DNA from: an uncultured Caryophanales bacterium
GTDB taxonomy: Bacteria; Bacillota_I; Bacilli_A; RFN20; CAG-826
Direction of reading: 5' to 3'
Assembly (NCBI GenBank): GCA_946622925.1
Contig: CAMOQM010000059.1
Location: forward strand, 1-6,108
Length of the DNA stretch: 6,108 nucleotides
A program made the translations under genes and the position numbers. Positions 1 through 6,095 of this stretch are shown one piece after another; within the stretch, counting starts at the first letter, position 1; every line of letters begins with the position of its first letter. The notes beneath the pieces were generated by a model. The model was not told the DNA's origin. It worked only from the letters and a program-made list of their open reading frames with translations, and searched no databases.

Positions 1-1
1 A

Positions 2-2071
2 AGGAAAAAACGGGCCGATTTGAGTTTGAGCTTTCTTTTTAGACATAGCCTTTCCTTAGCTAAGGCCAAGCCCCTCAGGAGTCTACTTTCCGAAATCACG
101 ATATCTTTAGGGTTGGCTAGTTTAGGTATAGTAAGTTATCTGACTTCCTCTATAGAAGGGGAGATTCAAAATGCCTTTTCCTCCCTGGTCCCGACTTCCA
201 CCATAGTGGCTAGTTGCCGCAACGAAATCGGGTCGGGGGTAAGCAACGTTTATGCCGCCTCACTTCAAGATGCCGCTTTTTTGGTCGACGAATATCCGGA
301 TTTGATTGAGGACTATGGGACTTGTCTATCCCTTGATTACGAAAACTGGTTTAAAGACGAAAATTACTTCTCTTATTCGACGGGCACCAAACAAGTTATC
401 CTTCCCGGCTTTTCGATGCGAAGTATCAACGATTTCCTTTGGTATAAACCCGGGGCTAGCGAGAACGTTTACCCTCGGCCAAGCGTGAACATGCGGAATG
501 ACCAAGTCATCCTAGGGCTTCCTTATGCCACCATGTTCAACGTTTGCTTCTCTTTCTATATCCAACGTAATTACCAATCGTTAGGAGATTATATCGCCGG
601 GCATGGCTGGAAAGTCATTCTCCACGCCTCTAATTATGAATATGGATTCGAAGATGAAGAATTATTTGAAGTGGTCGGAGTGATTGCTACCGACAAACCA
701 GTTATTTATCACGAAAACCATAGATGGAATCAAAATATCCTTCTAGATACGATGAAGTTTAGATCTTCTCAAAAAGAAGAAGTCGCCTCGCCTCAATATG
801 TTTACGAAATACCTTACCTCGATCTTTCGTGTGACATTGGGGATTTCTTTGCCTTATCCAGAAAAGAAGAGGATATGGATAGGTTCGTGTTTGAGCACGT
901 TAATTCCTTCTATCACCCTAGCCTATGCGAAAAAGGCAAAAAGAGCGATCTCCGTCGCCTCTTTGTCTATTCTTGCGATAAGTTTGGGGCTAAATGGACC
1001 GATTTGGACCAAATCATGGACGGCTATCCAGATATATTGGGCAGAAATCCATCTAGTCCCGGCGGCTATTTTTCTTCTAGCGATTCCATTTCCTCTGGTT
1101 TTGTAAGCAAAGCGTTTCTCGGACCTAACCAAGAAGAATTGTTTGAAGTGGGGGAAAGTTATGGGAACCTTCCTTTGGAAGAAGCAATGCTTCCCATTTC
1201 TTTGCCTAAGGGGGTTAAGGACGCTTCTTATCTATCGTTAGGCGAAGGCTCGGTTTCTTTTTCTAGTGACTTATCCTCCATTAAAGAAGGGAGGAGGCCG
1301 GAAGGACTAGAAGAATGCGTCTTATCCAGGGGCCTTTTCGAAGAATGGGGAAAGCCGACTTCGATTGGCATGGCCTTAGAGATTTCCGGGGAAGCGGTCG
1401 GGGATAGATATGAACGAGATTTCCGTTATTGTGAGCTAAAAGTGGTAGGGATAAAAGAAGAAGATATCGACACCGTGTATGTGATTGACGATTGGACGCT
1501 CGATGCTCCTTACGGGCTTTTTGATATGTCGCCGTTTTTGCTTCAGCCTAGCGGAGCCACCTTCTTTTGCAAGAAAGGCAGCGATACTTCCTCGATTATT
1601 TCTTCTTTGTCCAAAGCCTTCCCCCAATATAAGTTCGCCGATCCAAGCTTAGAGATAGGCTCCTCGATTTCCTCGACCTTAGGATATATCCAAGTCATCC
1701 TTTATGCTTTTTCGGCCATCGCTTTGGCCATGGCGTCTTTGCTATTTATCATCGTCATGGTCATCATGATCACCGAAAATTCCCATGAGGGGAAACTTTT
1801 GTTCGCCCTTGGGTTGCCACGGCATTCGATTGGAAAACTCTACCTTTCCCATTGTTACTTCTATGTTGGAATCGGGCTTCTTTCCTCCCTTTTAATCACC
1901 ATATCGGGGCAGCTGATGGTCAAAGTATATTTGGGGCAAGCCTTTGGCTCGGGTTTAAAAGGCGGGCTTTCCTTTTTGCCGCTTGGCCTAGTGGGACTAG
2001 CATCTTTGGCCATGCTTTTGCTTTGTCATTTGCTGGTCGCGCTTATTTCAAAAAGAAAACGTTTCGACTGA
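2..2071 (+). CDS. FtsX/MacB-type ABC transporter permease, 5' end probably outside the window
   Basis: This is the membrane subunit of an ABC transporter of the FtsX/MacB/LolCDE type; such proteins couple ATPase movement to work on lipids, peptides or envelope proteins outside the membrane. Numbering from the TTG at 20 (683 residues), one membrane segment lies at about 22-44, followed by a predicted extracellular domain of about 500 residues (45-550) that I cannot assign. A C-terminal FtsX domain follows, with membrane segments near 555-584, 612-636 and 652-677 and the family-like stretch GKLLFALGLPRHSIGKLYL between the first two. It ends in a basic tail (KRKRFD). The TTG is a doubtful start: the only purine-rich site (AAGGA, 1-5) is 14 bases away, and the frame stays open to base 2, reading RKKRAD just before it. 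An N-terminal ATPase fusion upstream is therefore likely but unseen. The substrate is unknown. The family call is firm; the start is not. Confidence 0.85.
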   Translation, partial: RKKRADLSLSFLFRHSLSLAKAKPLRSLLSEITISLGLASLGIVSYLTSSIEGEIQNAFSSLVPTSTIVASCRNEIGSGVSNVYAASLQDAAFLVDEYPDLIEDYGTCLSLDYENWFKDENYFSYSTGTKQVILPGFSMRSINDFLWYKPGASENVYPRPSVNMRNDQVILGLPYATMFNVCFSFYIQRNYQSLGDYIAGHGWKVILHASNYEYGFEDEELFEVVGVIATDKPVIYHENHRWNQNILLDTMKFRSSQKEEVASPQYVYEIPYLDLSCDIGDFFALSRKEEDMDRFVFEHVNSFYHPSLCEKGKKSDLRRLFVYSCDKFGAKWTDLDQIMDGYPDILGRNPSSPGGYFSSSDSISSGFVSKAFLGPNQEELFEVGESYGNLPLEEAMLPISLPKGVKDASYLSLGEGSVSFSSDLSSIKEGRRPEGLEECVLSRGLFEEWGKPTSIGMALEISGEAVGDRYERDFRYCELKVVGIKEEDIDTVYVIDDWTLDAPYGLFDMSPFLLQPSGATFFCKKGSDTSSIISSLSKAFPQYKFADPSLEIGSSISSTLGYIQVILYAFSAIALAMASLLFIIVMVIMITENSHEGKLLFALGLPRHSIGKLYLSHCYFYVGIGLLSSLLITISGQLMVKVYLGQAFGSGLKGGLSFLPLGLVGLASLAMLLLCHLLVALISKRKRFD

Positions 2072-2077
2072 TTTTTA

Positions 2078-2105
2078 TTGTTTGTTTTTCGCCTTGGGTT
2101 ATAGT
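2078..2105 (+). promoter_or_regulatory. Candidate sigma-A promoter for the cold-shock gene
   Basis: TTGTTT (2078-2083) and TATAGT (2100-2105) are separated by 16 bases and resemble the -35 and -10 boxes of a vegetative promoter. Transcription would start near 2112, giving a leader of about 28 bases. The gap after the transporter gene has no convincing terminator, so read-through from upstream is also possible. This is a match by eye in a T-rich stretch. Confidence 0.45.
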
Positions 2106-2139
2106 TTTCTTTGGCAAATGCCAGAAAGTCAGGAAGTCC

Positions 2140-2340
2140 ATGAAGGGAACAGTCAAAATGTTCAACAAAGAAAAGGGATTCGGATTTATCCATGCCGAGG
2201 ATAATCAGGATTACTTTTTCCACTACTCGGCTATCTTGATGGAGAATTACAAAACCGCCGAAAAGGGCGAAGCTGTCGAATTCGAAGTCGAAGAATCCGA
2301 GCGTGGGTTGCGCGCTAAAAACGTTAAGAAAGTTGCCTAA
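2140..2340 (+). CDS. csp: Cold-shock domain protein (CspA/CspB family)
   Basis: This is a 66-residue single cold-shock domain, the usual length for the family. Such proteins bind single-stranded RNA and DNA in the cytoplasm and act as RNA chaperones. RNP1 is seen as KGFGFI (residues 12-17) and RNP2 as YFFHYS (25-30); the expected aromatic and His positions F14, F16, F26, H28, Y29 and Y37 are present. The Trp normally found in the KWFN motif near the N-terminus is Met here (KMFN, M7). The ATG at 2140 was chosen because the protein then starts exactly at the family N-terminus (MKGTVK) and AGGAAG lies at 2131-2136; the open frame further upstream overlaps the transporter gene and has no family similarity. 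It ends in tandem TAA codons (2338-2343) and has its own terminator, so it is probably a single-gene transcript. The family is certain; which Csp paralogue it is cannot be told. Confidence 0.96.
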   Translation: MKGTVKMFNKEKGFGFIHAEDNQDYFFHYSAILMENYKTAEKGEAVEFEVEESERGLRAKNVKKVA

Positions 2341-2355
2341 TAATTTAGGAATATC

Positions 2356-2380
2356 ACCCCGCTAAGCGGGGTTTTTCTTT
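2356..2380 (+). terminator. Intrinsic terminator after the cold-shock gene
   Basis: ACCCCGC (2356-2362) pairs with GCGGGGT (2366-2372) around a TAA loop, giving a 7-bp GC-rich stem. A T-rich run (TTTTTCTTT, 2372-2380) follows directly. It lies 15 bases after the stop codon and separates the cold-shock gene from the ychF cluster. Confidence 0.93.
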
Positions 2381-2406
2381 GCCTTCTTCGAAGATAAGAG
2401 TATCAT
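2379..2406 (+). promoter_or_regulatory. Candidate promoter for the ychF-ispF-argS-rpoE cluster
   Basis: TATCAT (2401-2406) is a good -10 box, and TTGCCT (2379-2384) is a moderate -35 box 16 bases upstream. The -35 box overlaps the end of the preceding terminator's T-run. The start point would be near 2413, just before the ychF ribosome binding site. A strong terminator before a four-gene cluster calls for a promoter here, which supports the match, but the -35 box is weak. Confidence 0.4.
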
Positions 2407-2414
2407 TCCCTTGC

Positions 2415-2421
2415 TTAGGAG
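2415..2421 (+). promoter_or_regulatory. Ribosome binding site deciding the ychF start
   Basis: TTAGGAG lies 10 bases before the ATG at 2432 and 16 before the in-frame ATG at 2438. It favours 2432 as the start and rules against the in-frame TTG at 2411, which lies upstream of the site itself. Confidence 0.7.
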
Positions 2422-2431
2422 TCTTTTTACC

Positions 2432-3541
2432 ATGTCAATGAAAGCTGGAATTGTCGGTTTGCCTAACGTAGGCAAGTCCACCTTGTTCAATGCCATTACC
2501 AATAGTCACGTTGAGGCGGCCAACTATCCTTTTGCCACCATTAAGCCCAACACCGGGGTCGTCGTGGTTCCCGATGCCAGGCTAGATTTCCTCACCCAAA
2601 TGTTTGAGCCCTTAAAGAAAATAAACGCCACATTTGAGTTCTATGATATCGCCGGCTTAGTCAAGGGGGCCTCCAAAGGCGAAGGCCTAGGCAACCAATT
2701 CCTTGCCGCGATTAGAGAATGCGACGCCATCTGCGAAGTCGTGCGTTGCTTTGATTCTAATGAAATCATCCACGTCGAAAATGACGTTGACCCCAAGCGC
2801 GACGTCGAAATCATCGATTTGGAACTTGCCATGTCCGACCTCGACAGCGTGGTTGGCCGGATTGGGCGTATCGAAAATAAAGCCAGGGTCACCAAAGAAA
2901 AAGGGGCCGTCTATGAAATGGCCATCCTTACCGAATTAAAGAAGACTTTGGAACAAGGGTTACCCGCTAGATTATGCAAAGACCTTACCGAAGAGCAGAT
3001 GGCCTATGCCAAAAAGAATTTCTTCCTTTTGACCCTTAAGCCGATCCTCTATGTGGCTAACGTGGCTGATACCGACTATGCCGACCTTGCTTCCTGCAAA
3101 TATTATCAGCAACTTAAGGAACTAGCCGCTTCGCAAGGCGCCGAATGCATTCCCGTCTCTTGCCAAATCGAATATGAACTATCCGAATTAGGTCCTGAAG
3201 AGAAAAAAGAATTCCTCGCTTCTTTGGGAGCTGAGGAATCGGGCTTAGATAAACTAACCAAAGCCGCTTATAAACTACTTAATCTCTCTACTTTCTTCAC
3301 CTGTGGGAAAGATGAATGCCGGGCTTGGACCTTCCATAATGGCATGACCGCCCCAGAATGCGCGGGCATCATCCACACCGATTTCCAAAAAGGCTTCATT
3401 AAGTGCGAAACCTATGATTTTGAGGATTTGAAGAAGTATGGAAGCGAAGCCGCGGTCAAAGAAGCCGGTAAGCTACGCATGGAAGGAAAGGAGTATCGGA
3501 TGAAAGACGGCGATTGCGTCTTCTTCCGGTTCAATAACTAA
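2432..3541 (+). CDS. ychF: Redox-regulated ribosome-associated ATPase YchF (Obg-family, OLA1 homologue)
   Basis: This is a 369-residue protein, close to the usual 363-366. YchF is a universally conserved Obg-family P-loop protein that prefers ATP to GTP, binds ribosomes and has been linked to stress responses. Visible motifs are the P-loop GLPNVGKST (9-17), the switch I stretch FATIKPNTG, and the G3 motif DIAGL (72-76), where Leu replaces the usual catalytic Gln as in other HAS-type enzymes. The family-typical GASKGEGLGNQFL follows. The fourth nucleotide motif is NVAD (210-213), where most YchF proteins have NxxE. The C-terminal TGS domain (about 281-365) has the characteristic RAWT, GIIHTDFQKGFI and EAGKLRMEGK stretches. 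Start at 2432 is supported by the AGGAG site and by the MSMKAGIVGLPN N-terminus matching the family. It is first in a tight cluster, with its TAA one base before the ispF start. Identification is secure. Confidence 0.98.
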   Translation: MSMKAGIVGLPNVGKSTLFNAITNSHVEAANYPFATIKPNTGVVVVPDARLDFLTQMFEPLKKINATFEFYDIAGLVKGASKGEGLGNQFLAAIRECDAICEVVRCFDSNEIIHVENDVDPKRDVEIIDLELAMSDLDSVVGRIGRIENKARVTKEKGAVYEMAILTELKKTLEQGLPARLCKDLTEEQMAYAKKNFFLLTLKPILYVANVADTDYADLASCKYYQQLKELAASQGAECIPVSCQIEYELSELGPEEKKEFLASLGAEESGLDKLTKAAYKLLNLSTFFTCGKDECRAWTFHNGMTAPECAGIIHTDFQKGFIKCETYDFEDLKKYGSEAAVKEAGKLRMEGKEYRMKDGDCVFFRFNN

Positions 3542-3542
3542 T

Positions 3543-4013
3543 ATGCGCATCGGATTAGGCAATGATTTACATCGCTTAGTCGAAGGCCGTCCCCTGATTC
3601 TTTCGGGAGTCAAGATTCCTTATGACTTTGGATTATTGGGGCATAGCGATGGGGATGTCGTCTTCCATAGCGTCGCCGACGCCTTACTAAGCGCCATCGG
3701 GGAAAAGGATATCGGTAACCTCTTCCCGCCTAGCGATCCTAGCATCGCTGGCATCAATAGCCGCAAAATACTGGAAGCGGCTTATAAGAAGGTAACCGAA
3801 GCGGGTTATATAATCGCCAATGTCTCGATTGTGATAACCGCCGAAAGACCAAAATTAGCCAAATATATCGATGCCTTTAAAGAAAGCATCGTCACCACCC
3901 TTAAGGTTGAGGCTAGCCAAATCGGCATTACCTGCAAGACCAATGAGGGACTTGGATATCTAGGGCAAGGCCAAGCGATTGCTTGCCAAGCCATCGTATT
4001 ATTGGAGGATTAG
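3543..4013 (+). CDS. ispF: 2-C-methyl-D-erythritol 2,4-cyclodiphosphate synthase
   Basis: IspF catalyses the fifth step of the MEP isoprenoid pathway: it cyclises CDP-methylerythritol 2-phosphate to methylerythritol cyclodiphosphate and releases CMP. It works as a cytoplasmic homotrimer with a divalent metal in each site. At 156 residues it is full length. Expected metal ligands are at D8, H10 and H42, the same positions as in E. coli. The signature GHSDGDVVFHSVADALL (33-49), KDIGNLFPPSDP (55-66) and the C-terminal NEGLGYLGQGQAIACQAIVLL are all present. The ATG is one base after the ychF stop and has no purine-rich binding site before it, so translation is probably coupled to ychF. The last codons of ispF carry the ribosome binding site of argS. 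No other MEP gene is visible here, although ispF often sits next to ispD. Identification is secure. Confidence 0.98.
   Translation: MRIGLGNDLHRLVEGRPLILSGVKIPYDFGLLGHSDGDVVFHSVADALLSAIGEKDIGNLFPPSDPSIAGINSRKILEAAYKKVTEAGYIIANVSIVITAERPKLAKYIDAFKESIVTTLKVEASQIGITCKTNEGLGYLGQGQAIACQAIVLLED
4004..4008 (+). promoter_or_regulatory. Ribosome binding site deciding the argS start
   Basis: GGAGG lies inside the end of ispF, 7 bases before the ATG at 4016. It fixes the argS start there and not at the in-frame ATG at 3983, which would add 11 residues without family similarity. Confidence 0.88.
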
Positions 4014-4015
4014 GG

Positions 4016-5638
4016 ATGACCAACGAAGAAAAACTTAAAATCGCTTTGGAAAAAGCCGCTGCCAGCTTAGGGTTAGAGGCCGCTTCAAATACCATCGTCA
4101 TCGAACGTAGCCGCGATACCGCCCATGGCGATTATTCGACTAACTTAGCGATGCGTTTGGCTAAGCAAGCCGGCAAAGCCCCACGTGATTTAGCCGCCCT
4201 TTTGGCTGAGAAGATCCAAGAGGAAGCGGTGGAGAAAATCGAAATCGCCGGACCGGGCTTTATCAACTTCTTCATGAAGAAGGATGCTTTACAAAACGTT
4301 ATCGCCAAAATCATCGAAGAAGGCGAAAACTACGGCAAACTCCCTTCCAAAGGCAAGAAAATCAACCTTGAATACGTTTCTGCTAACCCAACCGGCGACC
4401 TTCATTTAGGCCATACTAGATGCGCCGCGGTTGGGGATTCTTTAGCTAGGTTATTAACCTATGATGGCTACGATGTGACCCGCGAATTCTACGTCAATGA
4501 CTGCGGCAATCAAATTGAGCATCTTGGCCATTCAATCAGGGCTAGATACCACGAACTATTCGGTGAGCCGTTACAGCTTGGCGATGACGATTACCATGGC
4601 CATGACCTTATCGATATTGCTAAGTCTATCAAGGATAAATATGGCGATAAATATCTTGCCGATAACGAGGAATCTCACGACTTCTTCATCCGTTATGGCA
4701 TCGATAACGAACTCGCCAAATTAAAGAAAGACCTCGCCGATTTCGGGGTTAGCTTCGATGTCTTCACCTATGAATCGGATATCCGGAAAGGCGGAACCAT
4801 CGAAAAGACCCTCGATTTCCTGAAAGACCACCTTTATGAAAGCGAAGGCGCGACCTTCCTAAGAACCACCGATTATCTTGACGATAAAGATCGCCCGGTC
4901 ATCAAAAGCAATGGCCAGCCGACTTACTTCATGCCCGATATCTGCTACCACTATAACAAAGCAGCGAGGGGCTTCGACCATCTAATCGATGTCCTAGGGG
5001 CCGATCACCATGGCTACGTCAACCGCATGAAGAGCGCCCTTATGATGAAAGGCTACCCCGAGGATTATCTCGAAGTCACTTTCGTCCAAGTCGTCCGCGT
5101 CTTCCGGGATGGAGCGGAAGTAAAGATGAGCAAGCGCACCGGCAAAGCTATCGCCCACCGCGATTTGGTGGAAGATGTCGGCGTCGATGCCGTTAGGTAC
5201 TTCTTCATCGAAAGAAGCCAATCCAGCCACCTTGACTTCAATTACAACCTGGCTATGGAACAATCTTCTTCTAACCCGGTTTATTATTGCCAATACGCCC
5301 ATGCTAGATGTGCTTCATTGCTTAATCTAGGGGAAGGGATTGCCCTCGATCCAAGCGGAAAAGGGCTAAATAATGAAGAAGAATTATCGATTTTAAAGCA
5401 TTTGGCCGATTTCTCGAGTATGATAGAAGGCGCAGCGAGGGACAGAGCCCCCTATAAGGTGGCCGCCTATGCCCACGACTTAGCCGAGAAATTCCACGAA
5501 TTCTATGCTAAGAATCGGGTTATCGATAGGGATAACCTAGAACTTACCTCCAGCCGTCTTGCCCTTATCAAAGCCGTCAAGATCGCCATGGAAAACGCCC
5601 TAGGCATCCTTGGGGTCTCCGCTCCGGAAAAAATGTAA
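4016..5638 (+). CDS. argS: Arginyl-tRNA synthetase
   Basis: This class I aminoacyl-tRNA synthetase attaches arginine to tRNA-Arg in the cytoplasm; it is one of the synthetases that needs bound tRNA to activate its amino acid. The product is 540 residues, close to the Bacillus length of about 556. In order it shows the N-terminal tRNA-recognition domain (about 1-87, ending GPGFINFFM), and a Rossmann catalytic core beginning NLEYVSANPTG with the HIGH motif as HLGH (130-133). The KMSKS loop follows as KMSKR (370-374), a common form in this family. The C-terminal DALR anticodon-binding domain (from about 420, NPVYYCQYAHAR) ends in LGVSAPEKM, the usual bacterial terminus. The start at 4016 is set by GGAGG at 4004-4008 and avoids overlap with ispF (gap 2 bases). 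The gene looks intact, and rpoE follows after 22 bases. Identification is secure. Confidence 0.98.
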   Translation: MTNEEKLKIALEKAAASLGLEAASNTIVIERSRDTAHGDYSTNLAMRLAKQAGKAPRDLAALLAEKIQEEAVEKIEIAGPGFINFFMKKDALQNVIAKIIEEGENYGKLPSKGKKINLEYVSANPTGDLHLGHTRCAAVGDSLARLLTYDGYDVTREFYVNDCGNQIEHLGHSIRARYHELFGEPLQLGDDDYHGHDLIDIAKSIKDKYGDKYLADNEESHDFFIRYGIDNELAKLKKDLADFGVSFDVFTYESDIRKGGTIEKTLDFLKDHLYESEGATFLRTTDYLDDKDRPVIKSNGQPTYFMPDICYHYNKAARGFDHLIDVLGADHHGYVNRMKSALMMKGYPEDYLEVTFVQVVRVFRDGAEVKMSKRTGKAIAHRDLVEDVGVDAVRYFFIERSQSSHLDFNYNLAMEQSSSNPVYYCQYAHARCASLLNLGEGIALDPSGKGLNNEEELSILKHLADFSSMIEGAARDRAPYKVAAYAHDLAEKFHEFYAKNRVIDRDNLELTSSRLALIKAVKIAMENALGILGVSAPEKM

Positions 5639-5660
5639 ACAAAGAAAGGAAACATAAACC

Positions 5661-6095
5661 ATGAAAGAAGGAAGCATGATCGATGCGGCCATCGCCGTAC
5701 TTGAAAAAAGCAAAGAACCGCTAAAATTCGCCGAGCTATGGCGTGAGGTTAAACTCACCCTCGACATCAGCGAAGCCGAGGAAGCCGACCGTATCGGACA
5801 TTTCTATACCGATATCTCCCTCAACGGCAAATTCGTCGTTTTGGCCGACAATACCTGGGACCTCCGTTCCCGTCATACCTATGATAAGGTCCATATCGAC
5901 GTTAAGTATGTCTATACCGACGTTGAAGAGGATTCCGGACAGGATGCCGAAGACATCGAGGAAGAAAAGGAATACAACAAGTCCATCCAAGGTATCACCG
6001 ACGAGGAAGAGGACGAATTGCCCGACGATGGCGAAGGCGGCTCTACCGGCGAGAATGCCGCCGAGCTACTTGGCCTAAAAGAAGGCGACTATTGA
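5661..6095 (+). CDS. rpoE: DNA-directed RNA polymerase delta subunit
   Basis: RpoE (delta) is an accessory RNA polymerase subunit of Bacilli that speeds recycling, reduces non-specific DNA binding and makes promoters more sensitive to the initiating nucleotide. It is not the sigma-E of the same symbol in Proteobacteria. The 144 residues split into a folded HARE-HTH domain (about 5-72) and a disordered acidic tail. Diagnostic stretches are KEPLKFAEL (18-26), FYTDISLNGKF (48-58) and TWDLRS (65-70). From residue 87 on, 24 of 58 residues are Asp or Glu and only three are Lys. Compared with the B. subtilis protein (about 173 residues) it is shorter at both ends and lacks the Lys-rich tract after the folded domain. 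The ATG at 5661 has AAAGGA at 5645-5650; an in-frame ATG at 5676, also preceded by a purine-rich run, is an alternative start. It follows argS by 22 bases, probably in the same operon. Confidence 0.95.
   Translation: MKEGSMIDAAIAVLEKSKEPLKFAELWREVKLTLDISEAEEADRIGHFYTDISLNGKFVVLADNTWDLRSRHTYDKVHIDVKYVYTDVEEDSGQDAEDIEEEKEYNKSIQGITDEEEDELPDDGEGGSTGENAAELLGLKEGDY

Larger units (their letters stand above)
2432..6095 (+). other. Probable operon ychF-ispF-argS-rpoE
   Basis: Four genes on one strand are separated by 1, 2 and 22 bases, with no hairpin or T-run between them. The cluster is preceded by an intrinsic terminator (2356-2380) and a candidate promoter. It may continue past the right edge: only 13 bases follow rpoE and they show no terminator. 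Co-transcription is inferred from spacing. Confidence 0.8.

Noticed and set aside
798..1132. Open frames on both strands within the transporter gene
   Set aside because: They lie inside a long conserved-type frame, lack binding sites, and their products resemble no family I recognise.
1852..2139. Open frame extending upstream of the cold-shock gene, giving a 162-residue protein
   Set aside because: The extra 96 residues overlap the transporter's 3' end in another frame and have no cold-shock similarity. The ATG at 2140 has its own binding site and matches the family N-terminus.
2411..2431. TTG at 2411 as the ychF start
   Set aside because: The AGGAG site lies downstream of this codon, and the added residues (LRSLFT) do not belong to the family N-terminus.
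5123..5137. KMSKR instead of KMSKS in ArgS as a possible defect
   Set aside because: Arginyl-tRNA synthetases commonly deviate at this loop, and KMSKR followed by TGKA is a usual form, so it is not a sign of damage.
4994..5302. 102-codon open frame on the minus strand inside argS
   Set aside because: It is opposite a well-conserved synthetase domain, has no recognisable protein features, and is explained by the codon pattern of argS.
5743..6078. 111-codon plus-strand frame and an 84-codon minus-strand frame overlapping rpoE
   Set aside because: Both are low-complexity products of the repetitive Glu/Asp codons in the delta tail. The rpoE frame has clear family motifs.
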